From Actinostola sp. cb2023 (taxonomy: Eukaryota > Cnidaria > Anthozoa > Actiniaria > Actinostolidae), in the NCBI GenBank assembly GCA_033675265.1, contig JAUJYZ010000439.1, forward strand, positions 317,501 to 381,500: a stretch of 64,000 bases of DNA. Direction: 5' to 3'. Shown here in pieces: positions 16,886 to 27,265 of the stretch (its first letter is position 1; every line of letters begins with the position of its first letter). The position numbers were made by a program, and so were the translations under genes. Below the pieces are notes generated by a model. It made no database searches. It was not told the origin of the DNA and saw nothing but the letters and a program-made list of their open reading frames with translations.

Positions 16886-17284
16886 GTTAAAGTTATCGTT
16901 TTAGTCAATATTAATGACGCAAAAAAAGAATTTGAAAATCGATTACATATGAAGTGAATAGTGGGTTGTTTCAGTATTTTGTGATTTGAACTTCGCATTT
17001 GGCGTCGGATTGTTTTTAATTTATTATGCAAATTATTGGCATTTTTTAATCTGGCAAAAAGTTTTCTAACAATTATGTATTTCAGAAAAGAGTGTTGCTT
17101 GAAAACATATAAATAAGTTTTGGTAAAAAAAACCCTGACGTCACCGAATTAGCATATCACGATTTCAATCCTTCATAACTCGCAAATGCGAAGCTCAAAT
17201 CACAAAATACTGAACCATCCCACTATTCACTTTATACGTAATCGATTTTCAAAAGAAAAAAATTCGCGTCGTATACACTTTAAG
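16886..17284. mobile_element. Foldback MITE family A, copy 2
   Basis: Shares the inverted arms of the element at 9404-9852 ('atcgattacatatgaagtga' on the left, its complement near 17225 on the right), with a different interior and some decay. Two related copies 7 kb apart support a real transposon family. Confidence 0.75.
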
Positions 17285-17582
17285 CGCTGCAGGTTTTTGC
17301 ACAGGGAACCCAATAGTCAGAGGAATCAAAACTTCACAGTGTTTAATATTTTCCCACACCGCCTGTTTAATAATTATGCATTTATGAAATCACTCTTAAC
17401 TCGTATAACAACAGTACACTAATATTCTTTGAATGTTTCAGCTTTTGTCATTCATGTGCCAACGATGTGCCAACCAGAGATCGATTGGTTGTTGAAACAA
17501 AACGTGTGAGAAGTCTTTGTGGAAATGGTTGGCACATTTACATCACAATGTTAATGTTTGTAAACATGAAGCATCGCTATTG

Positions 17583-18691
17583 TTTTCCCAAGTGCACTGC
17601 TGTGGAAGATTTAGTAAGCGATCTACGTCTCTAGAATGAAGTTTTAGAAAATCATTGAAAGGAAATCAATAGTTCGCCTACTTTTGTGGTGCTGTGGATA
17701 TTTTTTTCCGTATAATGGAACAAAATCCGCCAAAACAAGGCAACATTCCTACGGAGTCGGCTGAATGAGTGATACTTGGACACTTCAAATCCACCGCAAA
17801 GCAAGAGGGACAATTTTTCAACTCCAACAAACAAGACCTTACGAAACTAGCATGAGTGAAGCAATAAATCACGGAAGAAAATTGCTGGGGGGTGAGCTAC
17901 TAAGAGAGGTTTTCTTATAATTTTGTTTGACACGTCACCAATTCAGATAAACGATTCGCAAACACAATGCTGAATAAAAACTCAATGTGAATCAAACTTA
18001 TATCAAACGGTTTACAGCTGATTCTAAGAAGTCCAAAAAAATGAAGAATTAAGCTATCCTTTACAATAAACTTTAAAACACAGAGTGTTTGTAATATGGT
18101 ATACACCAGCGATGAAAATCAGTCAAAATCATAACAAATAGAGTGTACTGATACCATAGTACCAAAATAATACGATCTCACATTGAGGGACAATTTTTCA
18201 GCTTAAAATAAGTTCTCGAATGCAAAGAATAAGCTTAGAAGAAGTCAATTTGTGCTATTTTCGGCTGGGGGGCTAGTTAATAAGTATTGTACTTTAGGTA
18301 AGAATGTTAGGAAAACACGTGCAAAAATGATAAATACCCAACTGAACCGAGCAAAATACTTTGAGAATACTTGAATGTAGAGAACTCAAATTCACAGAAT
18401 GTGACCTTCAATGTGTCATTACTAACGTTCACTGTGAAGTATCTCTTGAAAACATCTTCGATGAATATAAATCCAAAGGACAATGTAGCTGATTTTAGGA
18501 TAACTCCTTGTTTTGGCGGATTTTGTTCCTTGATATTTTATCATCTACGACCCTTATACGGAAAAAAATCATCTACAGCAAAACAAAAGTAGGCATACTA
18601 TTGATTTCCTTTCAAATATTTTCTTGAACATCATTCTAGAGACGAAGATCGCTCACTAAATCTCCCACCGCAGTGCAATTTGCAAAGAAAA
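17583..18691. mobile_element. TIR element D (~1.1 kb)
   Basis: Inverted ends share 'agatttagt(a/g)agcgatct', 'gtctctagaatga' and 'gaaaggaaatcaatagt'; the arms are about 200 bases and 10-15% diverged. The interior has no convincing gene. The stretch 18692-19188 beyond it shows nothing identifiable. Confidence 0.65.
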
Positions 18692-19188
18692 TGGCGGCAA
18701 ATCACTTTCAAATCTGAATTCTAACGCATGCGCAGACAAAATGTATATGTTGCTTGAAGGTACAAAAACGGTCCGGTTCAGAAAACGGTCACATTTTTTC
18801 CTGGATCCGCGTCTGACCTAAACAAGTCACTCCCTTCTTTGTGGATAAATTGACCCAACAGTACTGATCACATCTCCAACGAACACTAGACTACAGAACC
18901 AGGCCTACTTCCCCGAAGAAATCCACAGACCACCATTTTCCCCATTCGTGATCATGAAAATCGCTAACTCCACGTAAACACTCTGAACGTTAATAGGGTT
19001 AAAATTGCGAAAACGCAAAGGGGATACGGCAATGATTGAAAATACTTGCGAAAACACAAAACTGACGGAAAAAAATAATAAATAAAGTTAAATTTAAAAA
19101 AGGTAAAGCAAAAAGAAAAACAGATTAAAAGAACAAAAACAACAACAAAAAGATGAACAAACTAAAATTAAATAAAAAAGTGAAGAAT

Positions 19189-19270
19189 TGGTCCATCAAG
19201 GAATCGAACCCAGATCGATCATATCATCAGCTTCTAAAGCGCTGTGTTTCAGTGCGAGCCACGGGACCAT
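19189..19270 (-). pseudogene. tRNA-like sequence with a UUA anticodon position
   Basis: The minus strand starts TGGTCC and ends GGACCA (six paired acceptor bases). It has a B box GGTTCGATTCC and a stem-loop CAGCG-CTTTAGA-AGCTG placing TTA in the anticodon position. The acceptor closes, but the D-arm is poor and the loop would read a stop codon. It is more likely a tRNA-derived SINE head or pseudogene than a suppressor tRNA. Confidence 0.35.
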
Positions 19271-19335
19271 AGTAATTTGCACAACAATAGACAGTCCATT
19301 CACAGGATACACTAGGTTATTTTGTCCTTCAAATC

Positions 19336-20000
19336 AATAAGCGTGCACGATAGCCTAGTGGTGCGGGGCAGTTATTTAGTGGGACTAGGATCCGACTGTT
19401 CCCTCCATCTTATTTGACTACTAAGCTGATAAGGTGTAAGCCCGGATAGCGCGGATGAGGACGAAATCTTCATCCTATACGTAACATACGGTGACTCAGC
19501 ATAATGTCTGGGTGTATGGTCCTTTTTTGGTAAAAAAATCAGCATTCCTTTGATCTTAACGTGAGGGTCGCGAGTTCGAATCCCAGCCCGGGGGAGTTGT
19601 TTTTTTGTTGCTTTTTCTCCATTCTCCCCCTTTCTTTCTTCTTTTTAATCTATATTACCGGCTCGAATAAACCCGGTTAATAAAATAAACTGGATCTTAT
19701 TTTACTTTATTTTACCATTTTGCACGGGCTATAAACTACAAATCGCCATTTTGGTTGATTTTGCATGGGCTATAATCCACTTTTAAAAATTGGTTATTTT
19801 GGACGATTTTGACCATTTTGTACGCGCTATACCCCCTTACTGGCCTTTTGCCTTTATAGGACCTACAGTTTTAAGTAGTACCGGTATAGCGCGGGTGGGC
19901 CCGAAAGATTCACCCTCTACGTAAGTCGATCCGATGTCTCGGAAAAGTGAACACAAATGCGCGATTACAAGAACCAATTTTAAAAAATACTTTTCTTTTC
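19336..20000. repeat. Degenerate repeat with tRNA-like boxes and a duplicated GC-rich block
   Basis: 'gatagcctagtggtgcgggg' (A-box-like) and 'gcgagttcgaatcccagccc' (B-box-like) are separated by about 210 bases. A block like 'ggatagcgcggatgaggacg...tacgtaa' near 19443 recurs in diverged form near 19882. It looks like a retroposon split by an insertion. No gene seen. Confidence 0.3.
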
Positions 20001-20068
20001 ACTTTTGTCGTCCACATTTAGAAATTAAATTTAACTGCAAAAAAAGTATAAAAAATTTCCTGACGGGG

Positions 20069-20286
20069 CCGGATACGGCTTTTTATTATTCCACTCGTGT
20101 GTAATACGCTGGCATATTTTGCGTGTGCTCTTGCCCTTATATGGTAAAATGACGCACGAGTGGAATAATAAATACAGCTTATTTGATGGTTTGACAGATA
20201 ATACGCGCGGATATTTTACGACTTGCGTAGTATTTTTGCAATGAGTAAAATGTCCGCAAGTATTATCTGTCAAACCATCAAATAAG
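20069..20286. mobile_element. Paired adjacent hairpins (snapback element)
   Basis: Hairpin 1 pairs 'attattccactcgtg' with 'cacgagtggaataat'. Hairpin 2 pairs 'cttatttgatggtttgacag' with its complement ending at 20286. Non-coding foldback DNA. From 20287 to 20711 I see only three short direct repeats of 'gccgtattaccatagttcta' near 20354-20412. Confidence 0.65.
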
Positions 20287-20711
20287 TTGTATTTATTATA
20301 CTACTATTACGTAATATTACCTTATAAGGTCAAGAGAACTCGAAAAATATGGAGCCGTATTACCATAGTTCTAAAGCCGTATTACCATAGTTCTAAAAGC
20401 CGTATTACCATAGTTCTAAAACTGGTTTCACTGCAAAGTTTTGAACATTTTGTGACGTCAAATCCATTGTCAATAAGAGTACAGACAATGGAAAACCGCT
20501 TGCGGTTTCTTTTTTACAACAACAAAGTCAAAAAATCATCCAAAAGCAAGGATAAAGTTTGAAAGAAAAACCGTTTCAAGCGCGCGCTGGCTCTGTGCGC
20601 GAGCGATTCGTCATTGTAAAAGAGCGCGCGGACCTTGAAAGGTTTTGAAATAATTATTAGATAAATTTACTCAAAAACGGTATAATAGTATAATAGTAGT
20701 ATAATAAATAA

Positions 20712-20853
20712 CTTATTTGGGGTTTTTCCCGTAATACGGGCTGATATTTTACTCGTTACTCGCATTTTTTTACCTCGTCCCTTCGGGACTCGGAAAAATA
20801 CATTCGCAACTCGTAAAATATCAGCCCGTATTACGGGAAAAACCCCAAATAAG
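20712..20853. mobile_element. Snapback hairpin with 42-base arms
   Basis: The left arm runs 'cttatttggggtttttcccg' then 'taatacgggctgatatttta', with the exact complement at 20812-20853. The loop contains 'cgtcccttcgggactcgg', itself palindromic. It belongs to the same structural class as the hairpins near 28200 and 60640. Confidence 0.75.
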
Positions 20854-21154
20854 ATCTAAATACGGACCCAGGAGCCCCGGCTCCAAAAATCCGTATCTGC
20901 CCAATAAGTGTATATGCAATGACAATTTTTATTTGATAAATTGTTTGACTTTTGTATTACTTTTAAGAGAAAAAAAGAATTTTTGAATTCGGTTCAATAT
21001 GTTTCGAGATATTCACGTTAGAATATGTCATTTACCGCTCGGCCAAACGCTGTGACGTCACAGAAGTGACGTATGTGGTTGTACGCATGAAATTTGCATA
21101 ATAATAATAATAATAATAATAACTAAACGTTTGGAAAAGCATAATATCGCAAAA

Positions 21155-21240
21155 CTCAAAGAAAGGAAACGATTTATTGAGCGACGTTTCGGAGCCGCGA
21201 CTCCGAAACGTCGCTCAATAAATCGTTTCCTTTCTTTGAG
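21155..21240. repeat. Perfect 40-bp palindrome with CCGAAACGTC core
   Basis: Left arm 21155-21194 and right arm 21201-21240 are exact reverse complements around a 6-base spacer (CCGCGA). The right arm contains CTCCGAAACGTCGCTCAATA, a sequence type I associate with the ends of Penelope-like retroelements. It probably arose by head-to-head joining of two element ends. The flanking AT-rich region 21241-22300 has no gene I can support. Confidence 0.8.
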
Positions 21241-22668
21241 TCAGCGATAATAATAATAACTCATTGTACATGAGTAAACTCCAATAACATTTTATCAAAT
21301 CTGATAATAGTGAGTGCACTACTAGTAGAATATAGAGGTAATCATAAGTGAGAAATATGAGTTTGTATCAGTTAGGATGAAGTTATTAAAATTTGATCTA
21401 ATTTGTTGTAATTTGCGATGTGTCATCACCAATTTGGTTGTTTTCACATATGAGGCATTTCCTTTCTTCTCTAGGGATATTGCTATGTCTTCCCTTTTCA
21501 ATTGCATGGGAAGTTATGTGCGAACATTCTAAATTCAGTAACATATTTACGGGTTTTAAAGTCGTTGATTATAATTAATTAAAAATACTTTTCAAACTCA
21601 AAATTGTGTTTAATCGTCGAATATAATTCTAGTTTTGATTTTTTTATTTCCTGATAATATGTCATCTCTCTCTTTTCTCCAATTATTTATGTAAATGCTT
21701 TTTAATTGATTGGTAAAAGACTTAATTGATCCTTTGGTATCTTCACTTGGTTTAATACTTCCTAAATTCAACAAGTAAGATAAGGTAGTGAACCAAGTAA
21801 AAGAGCCACTGCTATTTAACTCACTGGATACTTGTTACGCTTGAGTGAGAATATACTTTTCTTTATGATCGATTAAATGAAAAAAGAATTTGAGAATCGA
21901 ATTATAAATAGAAATGTATAGCTAAATGTGTAGAGGGAAACGTCCCAGTTCTGCTCTAACTGCTGAGTTTGCATGTGGTTTTAGAATTTACTCCAAGAAT
22001 CATTTTGCTCATTTTTATGTTTTATGACTAAGTTTGTAGAGAATAGATTCTTTTTAAATTTATAAAATGTACTATTATGCCGTTTTACGTGAGCTCCCCA
22101 TATTTACACCTCTGTTATGTAGGTTTTCTTGATTTGTTTGGAATGATCCAGAGGGTGTGAGAATTGTTCCTAAGTAAGTAAAAGAAGTAATCGAGGGAAT
22201 TTTATCATTACCAAAAGTACAATTAATTTCTATTTTCCTCCCTGATTTGTTAGTACCATTAATTTTGTTTTCTTACTGTTAATATTAAGTTTCCATTTCT
22301 CAGAGTAAGAATGGAGGTTATTGAGGCAATTCTGTAAACCTTCAGCGTAAACCACACATGCAGGATTCCACAGGATTAGTGACGATTTTGAAAGACTCTC
22401 TTGTCGCCGTAAAAAAAACTTTCACTTGAAAATGCTTTTTATGGACGAAACTATCATTGAACAGTCCATTCTAGTCGAAGGATTGACAACAGAGGTAAAA
22501 CCGACTGATGAGGCCGATCAATTTAGGCGGTCATGAGCGTAATTAATTTCACTTCAATGAAGTACTAGCTACTAGTAGTAGCTACTAGTGCGATTATAAA
22601 AGACCCAAACAAGGACTGATCAAATCCAGGAAGTATATTTGGTAATCATATGCACCGTGTTGTAGAAA

Positions 22669-23271
22669 ATGGCCGACGCCAGTACAGTCAGGAAGGAGAG
22701 CGGCGAGAAGCGAGGAGGTAAATATCCAGAGTAATATTGCGTGGTGGGAGTGCCCACTGACAACACATGCTGCGCGAATAATAGAGTGCAAATTAGAAAA
22801 GCTTGAAAACTAAATAACTAATTAGTACTAAATAGCACTAATGAAACAATAGAAAACAATATAGAAATATCACTATTTAGTACTATTTAAAGTTAGTACT
22901 ATTTCACGCTTTTCTAAATTGCACTCTAGTCACGTAGTGTGTCGATGTACATATGTATTCCCTATAAAGGATGAGAGTTTGAGGCGTTCTTGGACTCTCC
23001 GACTGTTCACATGTGTTCACTTAGCTTGGACTCTCCAAAGACACAGAGCAAATTTCGTGCCCACCTAAACGTCTGTGCTGAACGTGTTCTGTACACCTTG
23101 AGAGCAGAAAGGGATTCATCAAAAAAGTTGAGGCGAATTTTAAAAAGAGGTGCTGGTTCAGTTGTGGCAAAGGGTGAAACTAAATTCTGTTCGTATACTG
23201 AAAGGCTTTATGTATTTTTGTGGTGTGAGACAAAACCTCTGGATCCTAGAACTAATATTATAAAATATTGA
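22669..23271 (+). CDS. Unproven small gene in duplicate copy 1
   Basis: ATG at 22669 begins MADASTVRKESGEKRG and runs into a GT donor at 22718 within an AAAATGGCCGAC start context. A separate open stretch ending at 23271 encodes SPKTQSKFRAHLNVCAERVL and further basic residues, ending in NIIKY. I could not find an acceptor joining them in frame, so this may be non-coding or a decayed gene. No family recognised. Confidence 0.15.
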
Positions 23272-23656
23272 AGAGAAAATAAGTTTCTGTATTAAGTTAT
23301 TTTTCAAATAATAGAGGAGGTGATTCAGGCAATTCTGTAAACCTGTAAACACACAGGATTCCACAAGATTAGCGACGATTTTGAAAGACTCTCTTGTCGC
23401 CGTAAAAAAAACTTTGACTTGAAAATGCTTTTTATGGACGAAACTATCATTGAACAGTCCATTCTAGTCGAAGGATTGACAACAGAGGTAAAACCGACTG
23501 AAGAACGATCAATTTAGGCGGTCACGAGCGTAATTAATTTCACTTCAATGAAGTACTACTGAGTAGCTACTAGTGCGATTATAAAAGACCCAAACAAGGA
23601 CTGATCAAATCCAGGAAGTATATTTGGTAATCATATGCACCGTGTTGTAGTAGAAA

Positions 23657-24254
23657 ATGGCCGACGCCAGTACAGTCAGGAAGGAGAGCGGCGAGAAGCG
23701 AGGAGGTAAATATCCAGAGTAATATTGCGTGGTGGGAGTGCCCAACAACACATGCTGCACGAATAATAGAGCGCAAATTAGAAAAGCTTGAAAACTAAAT
23801 AACTAATTAGTACTAAATAGCACTCATGAAACAATAGAAAACAATAGAAATATCACTATTTAGTACTATTTAAAGTTAGTACTATTTCACGCTTTTCTAA
23901 ATTGCACTCTAGTCACGTAGTGTGTCGATGTACATATGTATTCCCTACAAAGGATGAGAGTTTGAGGCGTTCTTGGACTCTCCGACTGTTCACATGTGTT
24001 CACTTAGCTTGGACTCTCCAAAGACACAGAGCAAATTTCGTGCCCACCTAAACGTCTGTGCTGAACGTGTTCTGTACACCTTGAGAGCAGAAAGGGATTC
24101 ATCAAAAAAGTTGAGGCGAATTTTAAAAAGAGGTGCTGGTTCAGTTGTGGCAAAGGGTGAAACTAAATTCTGTTCGTATACTGAAAGGCTTTATGTATTT
24201 TTGTGGTGTGAGACAAAACCTCTGGATCCTAGAACTAATATTATAAAATATTGA
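23657..24254 (+). CDS. Unproven small gene in duplicate copy 2
   Basis: The same two open stretches as in copy 1 with identical predicted peptides (93-codon frame, 23973-24254). Identity extends equally to non-coding flanks, so it reflects a young duplication rather than coding constraint. Confidence 0.15.
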
Positions 24255-24459
24255 AGAGAAAATAAGTTTCTGTATTAAGTTATTTTTCAAATAATAGAGG
24301 AGCGGTGTAATAGTCATATCAACACAATAGAGAAAAAAGAATTAGATTGAAGTAGTCAGTAAGGCGCTAAAGTGTATTTCACAGGTTTATGAAAACCACT
24401 CTAATCGAAATACGGGATAAAATAATAAAATGAATCGTGTTGTAAGTTTGAAAAGATTC

Positions 24460-25350
24460 TGAGCTACTACATCATCTAGTAAGGCGAAAAATTAGTAAAA
24501 TCGATTTCTCCCATACATTTACTGTATTCAAATTTGTTACGTTATGCAATTTTTATACAACCTTCTCCAAAGTCGTTGATTGTCCAGATTTGTTTAGGTA
24601 CAATCCTTGGCTTTCTTCAAAAAATGACATTGGTAAAGATTCTAAGCACCTGGAACAACTAGTAGGGCCAAAAATTAGAAACACACGATTTCTCCCATAC
24701 ATTTACTGTATTTCAATTTTTTACGTTATGCAATTTTTATACAACCTTCTCCAAAGTCGTTGATTGTCCAGATTTTTCGACGTAAAATCCTTGGCTTTCT
24801 TGAAAAAATAAGATTAGAAAAGATTCGGAGCTGCTACATCATCTAGTAATGCGACTGAAAAATTAGTAAAATCGAATTCTCCCATACATTACTGTATTCA
24901 AATTTTTTACGTTATGCAATTTTGAGACAACCTTCTCCAAAGTCGTAGATTGTCCAGATTTTTTGACGTACAATCCTTGGCTTTCTTCAAAATATAAGAT
25001 TAGAAAAGATTCTGCGTTGCTGCATCATGTATTCAGGAGAAAAATTAGTAAAATCGATTTTCTCCCATACATTTACTGTATGGAAATTGCGGCGACATGT
25101 ATTTTTGATAGAACCATCTCTAAAGTCGTTGATTGTCCAGATTTTTTTACGTCAAATGCTTGGCTTTCTTCAAAAAATAAGATTAGAAAAGATTCCGAGC
25201 TGCTACATCATCTAGTAAGGCGAAAAATTAGTAAAATCGATTTCTCCCATACATTTACTGTATTCCAATTTTTTACGTTATGCAATTTTTATACAACCTT
25301 CTCCAAAGTCGTTGATTGTCCAGATTTTTTGACGTACAATCCTTGGCTCG
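24460..25350. repeat. 184-bp satellite, about five copies
   Basis: The marker 'ccttctccaaagtcgttgat' recurs at 24561, 24745, 24931, 25113 (diverged) and 25297, spacings 184, 186, 182 and 184. Units also share 'tcccatacatttactgtatt' and 'atcctt ggctttctt'. The array ends with three tandem GAGCTCGAC boxes at 25350-25381. No coding function. Confidence 0.9.
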
Positions 25351-25944
25351 AGCTCGACATGAGCTCGACTTGAGCTCGACAGCTCAAGTATGTCAGGCCT
25401 GGGTCAGGAGTAAAATCGATAAAATTACTGATTTTCGTTTTTGAACGTGGTAGCTCAACCAAATAGTACCAAACTTGGCACATTGATGGAATATGTCGAG
25501 ACAAGTAACCTTAACTGTGTTGTGGAGATTAGGGTGATCACGTGATCACAAGACGTCATTGTAATACTGTCAAAATTCGTTTTCTCTCGGGGGTTACGAG
25601 TTTCATACATAAGGGATTGACGATGTTTCGAAATTAACCCAATTACCTATCTCTACGACTCTGCGATTAGACAATTGGAAATATTTTTTTATTTACGGAG
25701 ATATTTGCACATATATGCTGAAATAAGTCACGTGACAAACGTCTTCCCTTAATATCTCTTTTCCTGACGGGAAAGTACAAACTGTCTAAGCGCTACGTTA
25801 TTCAGCACTATAAGCTAAGTTCATTTTGATATTAAACATTTTTTACCTTACAAAATTCAGGACCCCATCACAGGCAGCCCATGCAACCATTGTTTCTGAG
25901 GCTACTAATAATAAATATAAATAAATTTATAAAAATACATTTGT

Positions 25945-26290
25945 ATGCGCGCGTCTTTTTTGATGGGTTTCCTGTGATAGAGCACGCGCGCGATATGTAT
26001 TATATTGGGTTCCCTGTGCATAGAAATGTATGATGTTGGGATCCCTGTGTGCATCCCGCGCGTCCCGCAGTACATGTGTATATTGAAAAAGCAATGGTTG
26101 GGCTGCCTGTGCCCCATTTAAGGATTAATTAGTGATTCTTTAGTCTATGACGTCATCAATATACACATTGCTGCGGGCGCGTCCCGCAGGACGTACACAG
26201 GGATCCCAACATTATACATTTCTTGCACAGGGAACCCAATATAATACGTATCGCGCGCGCGCTCTACCACAGGAAACCCATCAAAAAAGA
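25945..26290. mobile_element. GC-rich inverted repeat with periodic TGGG-CCTGTG boxes
   Basis: The left arm (~25945-26070) and right arm (~26160-26290) are inverted copies sharing 'tcttttttgatgggtttcct', 'gcgcgcgata' and 'gttgggatccctgtg'. Boxes of the form TTGGGNTNCCTGTG recur every 30-50 bases. The ends abut 'aagcaatggttgggctgcct', which recurs near 26719. Non-coding. Confidence 0.65.
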
Positions 26291-26334
26291 CGCAAATATA
26301 TTTTTAATGTGGCTGAATGTAATTTAGGCTAAGT

Positions 26335-26710
26335 TAAAACCGAGTCAAGCTGGGCCAGCGGTATCTCCAAGTAATGCTGATTCCGATCCTCGGGGGACCC
26401 CTCATGGGCTTAGGGCCTACTGGCAGAGTTTGCAGTTCGGGCTTTTAGCGTGGTGCTAGCTTTGGCTTCGTTGCTATCGTTCTTTTTGCTCCCACCCACC
26501 CGCGCCTCGGGATTGGGTAGGAATGCCGCCAGATGAGCAATAGGTGAGTATATATTCCACTGAGTGGATCAGTGTGACGGGTACCGGACGCAGTGGTGAG
26601 CTGTGGCCCGGTTGCCATGGTTACCTCCTTTGGAAGGGCGTGGTCAGGCGTGACCAGCTACTGCCCCGGTATCCAACCCCAAACTTATCATTGACGATGA
26701 GTTTTAATTA
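26335..26710 (+). repeat. GC-rich retroposon-like segment
   Basis: Unusually GC-rich against its surroundings; ends 'ttgacgatgagttttaatta'. Its 3' part (GCCATGGTTACCTCCTT ... catcannnacgatgagtttt) resembles bases 29350-29455 in NAGLU intron 2, so it is dispersed. It looks like a SINE-type or structural-RNA-derived repeat, but I cannot name the family. Confidence 0.35.
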
Positions 26711-27265
26711 GCCTCAAAAGCAATGGTTGGGCTGCCTGTGTCTTTATCGCCAGCATTTATCGCTCGTGTAGCCACCACCGCGCGTTGGTGATTTCAAAAA
26801 ATCGCGTCGCCTGTGCAAGCAAAAAATCGCTCGTGTAGCCGCGGCTTTAAGACCGAAAATTAGTCACCAAGCTCCTGAGACATAAAAGTTGATAATTAGC
26901 CAAAATTGTTGTTTTTTCCTTAAAGAAGGTACATAACAACGGATGATTTGATACAATAAAATGTTTCACTGCATATACCGTACAGGTCATATGATAAATA
27001 TTTGTATAAGAGAGATTGTCTAAAACATGGATCCTCGGTTCAAGTCTCGTGTGAATCTTTTTTTTTATTATTTATAATTTTCCTTTCGATTTTCGGTTTC
27101 TCATTTTCCATTGAATGAAACACCTCGAATGTATTTTTTAACTGAGACAAGTGCGTAAAATCACAGCTTGGGCTACCTGTGTCTCATCACGCGTCACATG
27201 AGCAATGCATTAGCAATATTCTGCATTTGTATCTCTGTCAGTCAGCAGTGCATTCTGCGATAAAG

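Larger units (their letters stand above)
22310..24302. repeat. Recent tandem duplication, unit ~985 bp
   Basis: Two copies (about 22310-23310 and 23311-24302) share the order of all blocks and differ by small indels near their left ends (for example 'agaaaatggcc' versus 'agtagaaaatggcc'). The last ~400 bases are almost identical. Each copy contains an AT-rich inverted repeat built on 'ttagtactaaatag'. Near-identity implies a recent event or an assembly haplotype duplication. Confidence 0.85.

Noticed and set aside
27030..27050. B-box-like 'cggttcaagtctcg' as a tRNA
   Set aside because: No A box or cloverleaf can be built upstream; at best a tRNA-derived scrap.
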